64,000 nucleotides of DNA, from positions 187,501 through 251,500 of the forward strand of contig CAJNDS010002115.1 of the NCBI GenBank assembly GCA_905221605.1, given 5' to 3'. Numbering within the stretch: the stretch's first letter is position 1; the number at the start of each line of letters is the position of its first letter. The translations under genes and the position numbers were made by a program. This DNA comes from Symbiodinium natans. Its lineage: Eukaryota; Sar; Dinophyceae; Suessiales; Symbiodiniaceae. The notes beneath the pieces are model-generated. The model was not told the DNA's origin and ran no database searches. It worked only from the letters and a program-made list of their open reading frames with translations. This document shows positions 49,292-59,940 of the stretch, piece by piece.

Positions 49292-50290
49292 AGGTTGTTG
49301 CGGCATTGTCGCCGCCTCAGCCGCCTGCAGAGCGCCCACAGAGCCTTGGAGGGGGACAGGAGCCCCGCGAGGCCACGCTGGCCTCGGAATTGCAGCGGCG
49401 CCTCCGCCGGCTGCTGCTCAAGGCCCTGCATGCCTGGCGCGTCAACAACTTCGAAGGCATGACCATGCATCTGCTGGAGCATGTGCAGATGCAGATCTCG
49501 AAGTTCGAGGACGCCGTGGGCAAGCTCAGTTCAGCAGCTTCAGGGGCGGTTTGGTGCCAGATCCAGCGTGCCATGCGCGAAGTCATGCACCTCCGCCAAG
49601 TCGCCGACGAGGAGGTTGTTCGGCGTAGCAGGCATTTTGCATGGTCAACCCCGTTGCTGTTTGGGAAGCTTGGTGCCAAGAAAGCAGCACTAGATGAGGC
49701 AATGGCTGCCTTCGGTCGTGATTCGACAATGGAGGAATTGAAAGATTATGTCCGAGGCGAAGCAGCAAAGAATGGAGCGGACATGGTGGCCATCGAGCGC
49801 TCACTTGCAAGCTTTCGTTGGAACAGCTATTTTGAGCTACGGGGCGTGAATGCAAATGGGGAACGTGTGTTTGGACCTTGCAAGCCTTGCCCCAGAGGCG
49901 TCAGGCGCTTGAAGCACGGCTTTGCAGCCTTGACGCAAATGGCTCGTGCCGGGTTCTGCATCGTAGGTCCTCTTCGATCAGATGCTTCTGAGGCCGCAGC
50001 AGACTACGAACAGTTGCTGGAATGGAAGAAGACCCTAACGCTCGAGGCGCTCAAGCAGAGAGTCCAATCCTGGGGCGATGCACATATCACGGTTGTGGAT
50101 CGCAGGAGCGCACGAGGACAAAAAATGCGCATAATAGCAGGCTTGCTGCGAGTCTTGGGGCTTGCAACGTGGGTTTGGCTTGGCATCGAGTTCCATTGTT
50201 CCACCAGCTACTTCACAATCGAAACCCACACTGCACCCTACGGCGCAGTCGTTTCGGTACATCATCGTGCAACACCGTCTCAGAACCTTT
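49292..50290 (+). CDS. Long terminal exon of the same unrecognised protein
   Basis: After GTGCCAG the frame reads VVAALSPPQPPAERPQSLGG, then a strongly helical basic segment (ELQRRLRRLLLKALHAWRVN, EHVQMQISKFEDAVGKLSS) and a charged middle (ALDEAMAAFGRDSTMEELKD). After about residue 270 comes a hydrophobic run (IIAGLLRVLGLATWVWLGIE) that could be a membrane helix. The frame stops at 50290. Phase matches the exon ending at 49116. The first 200 codons are clearly coding; the part after about 50100 is less certain and may be read-through into an intron or UTR. LLLKALHAWRV looks like an amphipathic calmodulin-type helix, but this is speculation. Confidence 0.65.
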
Positions 50291-50615
50291 GACAAAGCTG
50301 GGGAGAAACCCCAAGTTTGAGCCTTACCTTGTGCCAATATGGGGAATGAATGTTCTGCATTAACTCATATGCGCTATGCCCTGATCTTCAACAACTTCAG
50401 TAGCTGCTTTCATGCAGATCCCCGTAAAGACTAAGGATAAGGTTTTGTTGCCCTCGCGTTATATTCTATGACTAAGCTGTGGTTCGGGACTACAAGCTTC
50501 CTTTTGCATGGTGGAATAAGTGGTCGCTTCCGCCGAAAATTGTCATGACTTTCCCGGTGCAGCAGTCATATGCTGTGGGCCGTGGGCTTGGCTGCAGTTA
50601 AGTTAGTGGCTTCAT

Positions 50616-50850
50616 AAACCCTAAACCCTAAACCCTCAACCCTCAACCCTAAACCCTAAACCCTAAACCCTAAACATCCCAAAGAGTTGCGACGCCAGCT
50701 TGTAGCAGCAGGCTGTCTCGATTCTTTAGTCCACAGCTGAGGGATGAGGGTTGGGGCGTGCGGAAGAGACTGAGAGCGGGGCTCAGAGGGTTTAGGGTTT
50801 AGGGTTTAGGGTTTACAGAAAGGGTTCAGGGTTTAGGGTTTAGGGTTTCT
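50616..50850. repeat. Converging telomeric tracts
   Basis: CCCTAAA units with CCCTCAA variants (50616-50675) and, after about 110 bases, TTTAGGG units (50787-50850) in the opposite orientation. Confidence 0.9.
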
Positions 50851-51178
50851 GGCGTGACTTTGCATGCCAGTTGCAAAAGGGTTTTGGGTTTAGGGGCCCG
50901 GATGCAACCAGGGTTTCGGGTTTAGGGTGGCAGTTTTTGCCCAGGGCCCCCGGCTACCTGCACCTCCTGTGTTTTCGTCCTCGCCCATCAAGATTGTGCA
51001 GGCACCGGGACAGTTTCGCGTCATGTTGGCTGTGGAGCCTAGAGCCCCAAACCTTAACCTCAAAAGCACCATCATCATTCGGGCGTCACCTGTCGGCGGT
51101 TGAGGCCCGCAGTTTGGAGCCGTAAGCCCGCAACTCTCCGAGTCTCTAAACCACAGGCTCTCAGACTTACCTTTGCTG

Positions 51179-51300
51179 CATGCTGCTGTTGAAGATGAGG
51201 CTTCGTTATCGGATCGGTTGGAGAGGCAACTTCGAATCCCTCAAGAAAGTTTCGAGACCGAGTTCAATACCAAAGAGCCCCCAAAGCAGCCTGTTCCGAC
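51179..51300 (+). CDS. Exon of an unrecognised acidic protein
   Basis: The frame reads HAAVEDEASLSDRLERQLRI and PQESFETEFNTKEPPKQP, acidic and helical, then Pro/Lys. The first part follows CTTTGCTG. Splice sites are not sure. It lies just before the proline-rich repeat exons, and the PPKQPV ending resembles them. Confidence 0.45.
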
Positions 51301-51519
51301 CGAAAACATGGAGCCCAAACCTCTAACCTCAAATCAAAGAAGTCGGTAACCAGACGAGACGACACCCCTAAAACCCAGAATGAGTCCTCGGCCGTCGGCG
51401 TGGAGTTTGAAGTCGCTCAAAGCAGCACAAGCACATCCTAAGCTTCTGATCCTTGTGTGCTCGGTGGCTGCACTCGTAAGACTCCTACCGTTCCTCTTCA
51501 AATCAATCACAAAACCAGG

Positions 51520-51608
51520 TAGGCCCTTGGGGCATTTTATATGTTCCCTTATTGGGTTTAAGAGGATCGTATTCAGGAATATTATTCAGAGGGTTTGAAG
51601 GGCCACAC
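51520..51608. mobile_element. MITE-like element, family B, copy 2
   Basis: TAGGCCCTTGGGGCATTTTA at the start and GAAGGGCCACAC at the end, with AAGAGGATCGTATTCAGGAAT inside. It is about 85% like the copy at 44445-44534 by eye. No clear target duplication. Confidence 0.75.
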
Positions 51609-51621
51609 TAGAAAAATATCC

Positions 51622-51706
51622 GCGGGCCAGGGGCCGGGGCTGCCGATGTCGCCGCCCTCGCCCCGTCGAGCAGTCCAGGCCTCTCTGCGCTCTGAAGCAG
51701 CCAAAA
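51622..51706 (+). CDS. Proline-rich repeat exon 1
   Basis: The frame reads QGPGLPMSPPSPRRAVQA then SLRSEAA. The LP.SPPSP..(A/P)VQA motif recurs in three further places within 1.3 kb, suggesting duplicated small exons of one proline-rich protein. Confidence 0.5.
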
Positions 51707-52007
51707 GCACCCTTGGGAAGGCCGTTGCTCAGTTGCTATATGTAGAATGCCACGGCAGCAACACTGCAAGTCGTTCAAGCACCATGTGCAGAGTCTATGT
51801 GTTCGGCGCAGAGGTGAGGCCTGTCCGGCCAAGCTTGTTCCAACACCTGGCTTCGGGTTGCTCTTCATCGCATTCTGCTGGCTCTTTCCTCCATGCACGT
51901 ATCGAATTTAGTAGCTGCCATGCCGCGAGCAATATTTTGCTAACCTCAGATATGATCAGGTATAGGCCCGCACGTTGTGCGTGTCGTCTTCCGGGGATCT
52001 CGGAAAG

Positions 52008-52073
52008 CCAGGGCCCACGCCTCCCAGCGTCGCCACAGTCGGCAGCTCGAGCCGTGCAGGCCCTCTGCTTTTG
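52008..52073 (+). CDS. Proline-rich repeat exon 2
   Basis: The frame reads QGPRLPASPQSAARAVQA, aligned with exon 1 at both DNA and protein level. It follows the sequence GGAAAGC; the exact acceptor is not fixed. Confidence 0.5.
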
Positions 52074-52483
52074 CCCAAGAAGGGAGTCCAACTGAGTCGA
52101 CTGGGAGGTTCGGAGGTTCACTGGTTCAAGCTTTTAGCAACGGTGCATGTTTTTGTTCGGATCTCGCCTGTGACAATGGAATGGCACCAAAAGTCGTGAG
52201 ACTTCTTTGTTCGACCTTTTAGGGGCACCCGGCATTGTTCGCAGAGGCCTGGATGCAAAAGGGTTTTGGGGTTTGGGTTTGCTTGAGGGTTCATGGGCGC
52301 AGTGAAAACGAGTGAAAGCGAGAGAAAGCGAGTGAAGCCCGACTCCGCAGCGAGCTTGTTCTCCATGATTTGTTCAGCCATCTGTTCCCCTTCGGCTCAT
52401 TTTGTGCTTTGCTTGGCTTTTTAGTCCTGAATTCGAACATGAAGGGTTCAGGCTTGAGAGGTCTTGAGGGTGCGAGTGCGGCC

Positions 52484-52565
52484 AGAACCCGCGACTGCCG
52501 GCCGCGCCACCCTCGCCCAAGCAACCAGTGCAGGCCGAAGTGGGAGCAGCTTGGGATGCTTTCGA
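52484..52565 (+). CDS. Proline-rich repeat exon 3
   Basis: The frame reads QNPRLPAAPPSPKQPVQA then EVGAAWDAFEV. The repeat motif is intact and followed by a short acidic helix. Confidence 0.5.
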
Positions 52566-52871
52566 GGTTTAAAAGGGCGGAGCTTAGGCAGTCCATCCAG
52601 ACTCCAGCCGGAGTACGGACTCCTATTGTTTCATGGTTTTGGCTTTAGGCTTTAGGGCTTGAGGGGGTTGGGGTTTCAGGGTTCATGGGATTTAGGGTTG
52701 AAATGGGCTGAGGGGGTTAGTGTTGAGGGTTGTTCGGGCGGGAGCATAGCCAGGCTCGTTGCAAAAAAGGGTCTTTTTGGGGATGCCCTTGGGTTGGGGG
52801 TACCCAGGACTAAACCCCTAACACCCCAGAGGCGTGTGGAGCTTGGAGCCACGGAGTCAAGCAGAAACCCC

Positions 52872-52935
52872 GCAGAATGGTCCCGTAGGCTCCGCAGCCT
52901 CCCTCGCCCATACCGGCCGTCCTTTGCAGCGCCTC
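52872..52935 (+). CDS. Proline-rich repeat exon 4
   Basis: The frame reads APQPPSPIPAVLCSASP. The first half matches the repeat motif at DNA level (CAGCCTCCCTCGCCC). The end has diverged. Confidence 0.4.
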
Positions 52936-53644
52936 TCCGATGATGAAGGACGGGGAGCTCTTTCCCTGAAGGGTCCATGTCGGATGTACGTGGCATGGGG
53001 CCCTTTAAGGCTACTTGATGAGAGCCCCTCTTTAAGGCCCATGTAGAACCAAACAGGCACATGGGCCCCGTGGGCTCGAAACTATGGAGTTCCGTTTTGG
53101 TGTGGTATCGGGTGACATAGCGCCCAGCCCGGCACAATCATGGTACTCAGAAAGGGACGTGTGAGTCTAGTGAAGTCGGCACAAGGAGGTTTGGGCTTAG
53201 GGCCTACTTGAAGGCTCATGAGTAGCTCTCAGTACAGTTTAGGGTTTAGGATGTGTATGAGCCTCAAGCAACCAACCTTGAGAAGGGGTCGAGCTTGCCC
53301 ATATCAATCCCGCAGATATTCGGGCGAATGCTCCCAGTAGAATCAGAATTCGCTCGGGGCCAAATCGGCAAGAGGAGGACAGCATGATTCACCAACTTCG
53401 GTGGGCCAATCTGTTGTTTTGGTGGCCTTTGGCCCCCCAAAACCTAAACCCTCAAGCTGTGGCCGGACGGTGGCAAGCAAAGCCCTCAAAGCCCTCTCAG
53501 TCGGCGGCCTTCCTTCAGCGAAAGCTCACGCGAAAATCCCGGCAACCTGCGACCAGAATAGACCCTAAACCCTAAACCCTAAACCCTACACCCTAAACCC
53601 TAAACTATAAGGAGCTCCAGCCATCATCTTCGTTCACGTTGCAG

Positions 53645-53693
53645 AGTCAGGGCGGCTCTGACCAGGCGGGGCTTCGACAGCCAGGTTCTTGAG
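53645..53693 (+). CDS. Small exon of an unrecognised protein
   Basis: The segment CGTTGCAG|A, then VRAALTRRGFDSQVLE and a GTGGGG donor. Basic N-half, balanced composition. Good splice signals for its size. Confidence 0.45.
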
Positions 53694-54929
53694 GTGGGGG
53701 TTAAGGTGCTGAACGGGTTGCCAGGGCTTCCAGGGTTTACAGGCCTCAACACTCTTGGCACTTCATTCAAGGGCGGGCAACAGTCATGTATAGTTAGTAG
53801 TGTTAGTGTGTGTGTGTGTGTGCGTGTGCGTGCTATGGCCCTCGCTATGCAACAGCACTTGAACCTTGTAGCCTCGTGAGCAATGGTTCAGAGCCTGAGG
53901 TTTTCAGGGTGTGAGGAAATAGGTATCTACTTCCCTCGGCTCGTATATCTTATTTCCCCCCCTGTTGTCTCAACCCAGATTCCGCCCTAGCCCTGGATGT
54001 TCCCATAAAGTACAAGCCAACAGTCTGGGAACTGATTTGTGTTTGGGGTAGGGCAAGGTTGAGAACAAAACAGTTCGTGCAGGGGCCTTGCGGGCCCAGC
54101 ACTCCTTGCAAGGATCGATCCGCGGGCCGGGTGCTTGACATCAGAGGACTTACTAAACTTTATTTAACCTCCCCCCCCCCCCCCCCCAAAAAAAAAATAA
54201 ACCCTAAAGACCCTGAGACCCCCCCCAGGGAATTTTTTCGAAGCCAACAGTGTCGCTTGAGGGGGGCCCCAGCCCCAAAAAACTCGCGAAGACCTTGCGG
54301 GGGGGCCTCCTATGAGGCTCCCCCTAAAACTTCCTGAGATGGGGCCCATTCCTATGTAGATCAGATTTCTCTCTTGGGGGCTTGCTGAGGGGTTGAGGGT
54401 TGAGGGTTTAGGGTTGGTTTATACTTGCTTTGCTTGGGGGCCATGAGGGTTCAAGCAGTGTTCACCCTAAGGCCTTACGATGTCAGGAACAGCAACGAAG
54501 AGGGTGCACTTCCCTATCACCCACTGTCACCCACTTGGGAAGTCCGCAACTTCAAGGCCCAACTGCTCAAAAACAAGCCCATGGAACTGACAAACAATCC
54601 CATAGAAGGGCATCGATCTGTGCATGATCTGAACAGTTTGATCTTACCATGGAAGTACAGACCACGGGAACCCCTGAAGCCCTCCTTGCATCGCCTGGGC
54701 CTGTGACGTGTCTTGCCAGAGCGGTTTCGCGTGGCAGGGCTTGAGGAGATCCAACACGAAGTCTAGTGGGGCTCTGGGCCCCAAACTCCAAGATTCTCGA
54801 ACCCCGGGCCGCACTGGCAGCACTGAAGCTCATACCTTACGCCCCAAAAAGGCTCGACACCTGCAACTCGCAGAGCGATTTGTGAACTTAGGTGGCTCGC
54901 AGTCAGGGAGCAGGCAGCCGGCCAGAATC
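53694..54929. other. No confident gene
   Basis: The stretch holds a GT microsatellite (53806-53830), a poly-C/poly-A junction (54170-54200) and degenerate telomere-like words. Several medium ORFs lack coding character. Confidence 0.4.
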
Positions 54930-54992
54930 ATGGCGGATAGTTCAAGTGATGAAGTTGAGGTGATAGAGGGACAAGACTTACGTGGAGGTTGC
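54930..54992 (+). CDS. Possible first coding exon of a gene
   Basis: An ATG in good context (AGAATCATGG) starts MADSSSDEVEVIEGQDLRGG. The Ser-Asp/Glu-Val-Glu-Val-Ile run resembles a SUMO-interacting motif next to acidic residues, though this is only a pattern. It precedes the coiled-coil exons at 57.4-59.9 kb, which could belong to the same gene. Confidence 0.35.
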
Positions 54993-55209
54993 TCAATTCT
55001 ACGGATCAGGCCTTGTTCCCAAGAAGTCCCACCCTGATTCACTTGCTTGGGTATCGGGTTGCACTAGTGTCGCACAAGCGCAAGCTCGCTCACGGACCCT
55101 TAAAGCCCGTTGAACATGTGATCAGCATCGCCACTCGCTAAGCCATAAACTTAACGGCAGAAGCTTGCAGCTGAGCGGCAATGAACGCCTCAAGTTCTAG
55201 GTACTCAAG

Positions 55210-55310
55210 TTGGGATGTTCCCCCTTCTACTAACAGGCCGTCATAGGGATTTCATAGGGGGTACTAGAATCCCTACTAAGGGCTGTTCGATGTAGGGGGG
55301 AACATCCCAA
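55210..55310. mobile_element. MITE-like element, family A, copy 2
   Basis: Ends TTGGGATGTTCCCCC and GGGGGGAACATCCCAA form perfect inverted repeats. The flanks TACTCAAG (55202-55209) and TACTCAAC (55311-55318) are an 8-base target duplication with one mismatch. Length 101 bp, no coding. Confidence 0.9.
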
Positions 55311-55326
55311 TACTCAACCCCCAGAC

Positions 55327-55398
55327 CTGGAGCGCCCTGGCGCAGGCCGCAGACGCCCAAAGTTTCTTGGCGGCTGACGGCCGAACAGGAGGCGAGGT
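55327..55398 (+). CDS. Possible exon just after a family A element
   Basis: After CCCCCAG the frame reads TWSALAQAADAQSFLAADGR and TGGE. The Ala-rich helical sequence with GC-rich codons begins 17 bases after the element end. Confidence 0.4.
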
Positions 55399-57462
55399 AA
55401 AGGTCTATGGGGGCCCCCCAAGCAAAAGTTGAAATCATAAAGCGCGCTAAGCTCATAAACTTTGCAGGCCTTTGCTCTGTGGCGTGGATGTCGTGCAGTT
55501 TTTTTTGTTTTGAGCGCATTCGGCGCCACGATCCCTGCCTGCCCCGGAACCGCTCTTCAAGGATCATGCCACGGGCATACTTGAAGGCTCATAGGTGGTT
55601 CCAAGTGAGGGTCAAGAATTGCCCCCCCCCCCCCCCCCCGCCCAAACAAATTTGGACCCTCTATAAACGCATAGAAACCTTAAGGCAGGAAGCTTTCCAG
55701 CCTTTAAGATTCAGCCTAAGGCCCTCAGGGGCCTCAAGCCTTACTGCGTAGGCCCTCAGCTCTAAACAAGAACCCTTTAAAATGACAATCATCCGGAAAA
55801 AAACTGTGTATTAAAGAGGTTGACCAGACAAACTTACTAAAGACAGTCACCGGCCCGTGGGCTACCTATCACAAGATTTGTTTGGGGCTTCGTTTCGTAA
55901 TGAACTTCCATAAGCCTTTACATGGAATGGCTGGGCTTACCTTTCTGGATTCTCCGGGGCTGGCTCTTTAAGATTCCTGGAGTCCAAGGTTCTCAGGGCC
56001 TCAAGCCTTTCTGCGTGAGCCCTTAACCCTAAACACAAACCCTTAAAAAATCAACAGCCGTCCGGCAAAAGAAATGTCATAATAGCGGGTTACACCAACA
56101 AACTCGGTCGCAGAGTACATGTTGGACACTTGTGATTATAGACCCTGCTTATACTAAAGTCATTGCAACTAAATATGTCTGTTCATAACATTCTCTAGGG
56201 CGCCTATCACCGTACTTAACTACTCATGAACCTTCAAGCAAGGTATGCATGGGCCTTTTTGTGTTCAAGGCTGAGAACTCTAAACCCTAAACCCTAAACC
56301 TAAACTCTAGACGTTCAGGGCCCCCGCTTGCCTTAACTCGCCTAGCCCTCGGAGACACCTCAGACCCACTCGGGTAGCACCGAAGACCGCCAGCCGAGTC
56401 CCCCGAGCTAGATGATTCCTGGCGAGCACCACGAAGTCCTAACGAGCTGCTCTGCACGGCCCCAAGTCTTCGTACATCCTCCAGAGTGACACAGCCCCTT
56501 TGCCGTGCCCCGTCCAGCATAAAGACTTCAACGTTTAAAGCCCTGAAACCTTGACCCCTAAGACCTCCAAGCCCGCAGCCCGACGAATCCAGAAACCTTA
56601 TATGAGCCGATAAGTTCCACCCTGACCCTAAACGCCCATAACCTCTGGAACCCCAAAATCGTAAACCCCCCCCAAGTCCCTGAGACCACCCCGGAATTCC
56701 CTAAATTCCCTGAACCCCATAAACCTAAACCCCCAAAGCCCTCAACTCTGAACCCCCCCTTTTTTGAACCCTACCCTTCTGAGCCCATACATACCCAGAC
56801 CCCTGGCCAAATCCAAAAAGCAGACCCCCCCTAAATAGTACCCTAATTAAACTGCTAGTGGGTTATTTTTTCGGAGCCCAAACAGTAGATCCCCTCAGGG
56901 GTCTGGAAAAAAGTGCCAGGCAAAGGAATTCCAGGGGTCCTTGGCCTTGCAGACCAAAGTGGAGGCCGGTTTCAGGGTTTGTGGGGATAGGGCTCAAGGG
57001 ACAACAAGGGGGGGGGCTGTTCTGAGAAGGGTTTTTCGGGATGATTGGGGTTTGGGTTGTCGGGCTGTAGGGTTGGGTTTTAGGGGTTTGTCAGACAGGG
57101 CTCGACATAAATGCGGAAATCAGAAGTGTAGTTGCCATCCATGAGGGGATGAGTGGGGGTGTTTAATACGGGGGGGGGGGGTGGGGGGAGGTGGTTCGGG
57201 TTTTTTGGGTAGGAAGGTAACCTCAAGCCTTTGGATGCCATGGGTATAGTGTTGAGGGTAACGCACACTCTGGAACATCGCGTCACCTGTGCAGAAGAAA
57301 CAGAGGGCAGACTCTGAACGGCTGTGGCAGAACAGAGCGAGCCAGCGGGACACAAGCTTGCAGAGGTAAGGATCGACCCCTCAAAAGTTCTACACACGCC
57401 TGGAGGACGGTCCCTGGCCCTGAAGTAAATTTCCATGGAGTTTGTAGGGGCTTCACTGGGAG
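55399..57462. other. No confident gene on the + strand
   Basis: The stretch is mainly degenerate repeat words with a C-run (55623-55639). A minus-strand ORF at 56287-56520 (MLDGARQRGCVTLEDVRRLG...) has mixed composition but no supporting splice or neighbour evidence. Confidence 0.4.
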
Positions 57463-57543
57463 GTTTCGGTTTCGGATTCGCGTGAGGCCCTCCTGAAGGA
57501 GCTCGACGTGGAGAGAGCCGCACGGATGGCCCTCACCTCTCGG
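57463..57543 (+). CDS. Coiled-coil-type exon
   Basis: TGGGAG|, then exactly 27 codons VSVSDSREALLKELDVERAA and RMALTSR, then a GT donor (GTAGAGG). The highly charged heptad helix and matching splice signals support it. It is followed by exons of the same style at 57675 and 58288, probably one coiled-coil protein. Confidence 0.6.
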
Positions 57544-57674
57544 GTAGAGGCAAGGAATTGGAAGCCTTGACCAGACCATCAACTCCACATGCTGAGCCCC
57601 GAAAACACCAAGGGCCCTACTTAAGCTGCGTTAACCCCTACGTGCGTGTCCTGCTTATCCTAGCCGCCATGAGA

Positions 57675-57801
57675 GGAGTCGGAGGCCAAATTGGCAGCAG
57701 CTGTCGTCGCTGGCCCTAGTGCTGGCGAACTGCATGCAAACTCATTGGCAGCTGTCGACAGCGATGCCCTATCCCCTGACTGTTCGGGTGTCAAGCTCCA
57801 G
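57675..57801 (+). CDS. Coiled-coil-type exon
   Basis: After GAGAGG.. the frame reads EESEAKLAAAVVAGPSAGEL, HANSLAAVDSDALSPDCSGV and KLQ, closing at CTCCAG with a GT donor (GTTGTATG). Ala-rich and mildly acidic. Same strand and style as neighbours. Confidence 0.55.
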
Positions 57802-58083
57802 GTTGTATGAAGCCCCAAGGTTTGGTTTGCTGAGGGCATTCGTCCTGGGGTCCGGTGACTCCCTCGTTGCATGGGGATTAGCAAGCTCAGGCTCCGTGTG
57901 CCAGCCTTGGCAGGCTCAGGGCTTAAGGCTCATGAGGCACATCTGCATTCAGATTCAAGAGGCCACCAGGCGCCCCCCCCGCCCTAAACTGTTTGCCGGG
58001 TGGCAGCAGACAAGTCTCCCCTGCCAAAGTCCTTGATCTGCGGCTCGTATGCCCTCCAATCTTCGCCACAAGAGAGAACTAGG

Positions 58084-58175
58084 TAGGCCCTTAGGAGATG
58101 TTATATTTTTCCCTTAATGAGTGGGCGCAAGAGGATCATATTCAGGAATGTTTTTCAGCAGGCTTTAAGGGCCAT
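58084..58175. mobile_element. MITE-like element, family B, copy 3
   Basis: TAGGCCCTTAGGAGATGTTA at the start, AAGAGGATCATATTCAGGAATG in the middle, TTTAAGGGCCAT at the end. Confidence 0.75.
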
Positions 58176-58225
58176 AAGCCCTAAAACCTACACCCTAAAC
58201 ACTAACTAAGCCCTAAACCCTTATA

Positions 58226-58287
58226 TGATTCAACAGAGGGTCATATTCCGGAATATATGTTTCAGAAAGTTTTATGGGCCATCCTAG
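58226..58287. mobile_element. MITE-like element, family B, partial copy 4
   Basis: Only the right half is present: AGGGTCATATTCCGGAATAT.. and TTTTATGGGCCATCCTAG. The terminal TAG coincides with the acceptor of the next exon. Confidence 0.65.
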
Positions 58288-58365
58288 AGAAGAGCTGCTT
58301 CCCCAGGAAAGCCTAAGTGCTCAGCTGCCGCAGCTCGAGACGAAGATCCAGGAGGCCCAAGAACC
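58288..58365 (+). CDS. Coiled-coil-type exon abutting a family B element
   Basis: After CATCCTAG the frame reads EELLPQESLSAQLPQLETKI then QEAQ, a Gln/Glu/Leu coiled coil followed by Pro/Ala. The exon starts at the right end of the repeat copy, so the element supplies the AG. Confidence 0.55.
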
Positions 58366-58669
58366 TGCCCCGCCTCAAGCCAAGAAGCCCCTCAAACTTC
58401 TCCTCAAACCCTTACCAGCGTGGGCAATTATCTCCTACAACCCCTTAAAACGGCCCTTTATCGGGTTAGCCTCGTGGCTCCTAAACCCAACACCCTACGG
58501 ACACAGTACAGTTTTCTTTGGGGTCTTAGTGTCTGCTATGTCCGCTATGTCCGCTATGTCCTGTCTTCCGGACCACCAGTACACAGACTTCTCCGGTACA
58601 GGCTGGAGGACGTGGATTGAAACTGTGAGCACATATAAAGAGCACCAAAGACAACGTACGAGAGCACAA

Positions 58670-58761
58670 GTGCACATATATGTATATATATATATGTGTA
58701 TACATACATATACATATATACATATATATATACATACATATACATATATACATATATATAT

Positions 58762-58794
<33 letters not shown>

Positions 58795-58796
58795 AT
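58670..58796. repeat. TA/CATA microsatellite
   Basis: TATATATA, TACATACATATA and CACACACATATATA runs. Tyr-Ile-rich frames on both strands are artefacts. Confidence 0.9.
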
Positions 58797-59621
58797 GCGC
58801 ACACAGACAGAAGAGCACGGCATTCAGCAGCCAGCTCAGAACCAGAGGCCCAGGTGGGTTTCTCGAATGATGTATGACTATCTTTTTGCCCTCAAATTGC
58901 ACGTTGCACTTTCTAGTTGCCGATTAGTTGGCGCCCGTGCCAGCACAGGACAAGGTATCACCGAAGGCTTAACGCACATCTTCAAATCGACGACTTCGCT
59001 TAGACCTGGCTTACTTAGCTATCAAATTCGGCCGAAGGTGGCATCGGCGGCGCCGGTCACCGTCGCAGCCTCTATTAGAAGGGTGTGGAGTTGAGGTCGG
59101 GCTTCTTTCGGGCTACATTCCAGGTGTCTGCACTTCAGCCGAGGGTAGACATACAAGTGCATGCATCTTGGCAGGCAGGCGCGCATGCACGTGGTGTGCT
59201 GTGTATGTGTCAATATGCATACATTCGTGATATGGCTGTGCCTGTATGTTCATGGCTCACACCTCTTTTTCCTCACAGGCCATAGGCGAACCAAGTGAAC
59301 GTAATCAAAACTTGACAGATTCAATTGTTGGAGAACGGTCTCTAGGTTCCTTTTCACAGTTGCACTGCCTAACCGCTAGCCACTCACACAAGTGAGTGCT
59401 TGTTCGAAGGCCATGTTTCAGGTGGTTTCTTTCAGTGCAACGCCGCGTGCTTGCATGCAAACCCGCAGTTGACGTGGCTCGCAGATGCCCCATGCTTCAT
59501 CATGCAACAGCCACTTGACATCTGGGCTTTAGGATCCACTTCACTTTACTGCACGTGCCAATGCCGTTGGCTGTAGCGAAAACTTTGTCAACTCTTGGGT
59601 CCACTACGGTATCACTACAGA

Positions 59622-59690
59622 GAAGCAATTCGTCCTCTGCCGCTCCGCGGAAGCTTTTTGCCGACGGAGATGCAGCTGTCGACGCTTGGG
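59622..59690 (+). CDS. Exon of an unrecognised protein
   Basis: After CTACAGAG the frame reads SNSSSAAPRKLFADGDAAVD then AWDE, with a possible GT donor (GTCTCTAAG). Ala/Asp-rich. It precedes the family A element at 59751. Confidence 0.45.
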
Positions 59691-59750
59691 ATGAAGTCTC
59701 TAAGCCCCTGAAATCGTAAACTGCCCTGCTCAGACCTCATGGAAAGAGCC

Positions 59751-59855
59751 TCGGGATGTTCCCCCTTATACTGACAGTCCTTAATAGGGATTTTAGCACC
59801 CCCTATTATATGGTCCCCTTTACAAACTCTTAGTATAAGGGGGAAGCATACCCAA
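59751..59855. mobile_element. MITE-like element, family A, copy 3
   Basis: The element starts TCGGGATGTTCCCCCTTATACTGACAGTCC and ends CTCTTAGTATAAGGGGGAAGCATACCCAA. The flanking octamer AAAGAGCC is identical on both sides (59743-59750 and 59856-59863). The right copy supplies the AG acceptor of the next exon. Confidence 0.92.
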
Positions 59856-59861
59856 AAAGAG

Positions 59862-59940
59862 CCCCCTGGAGAAGCCCAGGAAGCCGGTGGGCGCGGCGGT
59901 GATGCTCGGCACCGCCATCCTGGGCGCCGCAATCGCGAAG
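59862..59940 (+). CDS. Exon with hydrophobic segment, next to a family A element
   Basis: The frame reads SPLEKPRKPVGAAVMLGTAI then LGAAIAK and ends at a GT donor (GTGACG). A basic stretch followed by about 17 small hydrophobic residues suggests a membrane-inserting helix. The acceptor AG lies in the target-site duplication of the element. Confidence 0.65.

Noticed and set aside
56287-56520. Minus-strand ORF starting with ATG (MLDGARQRGC...)
   Set aside because: It has balanced composition, but no splice partner or neighbouring minus-strand exon. All supported exons are on the + strand. Left as unproven.
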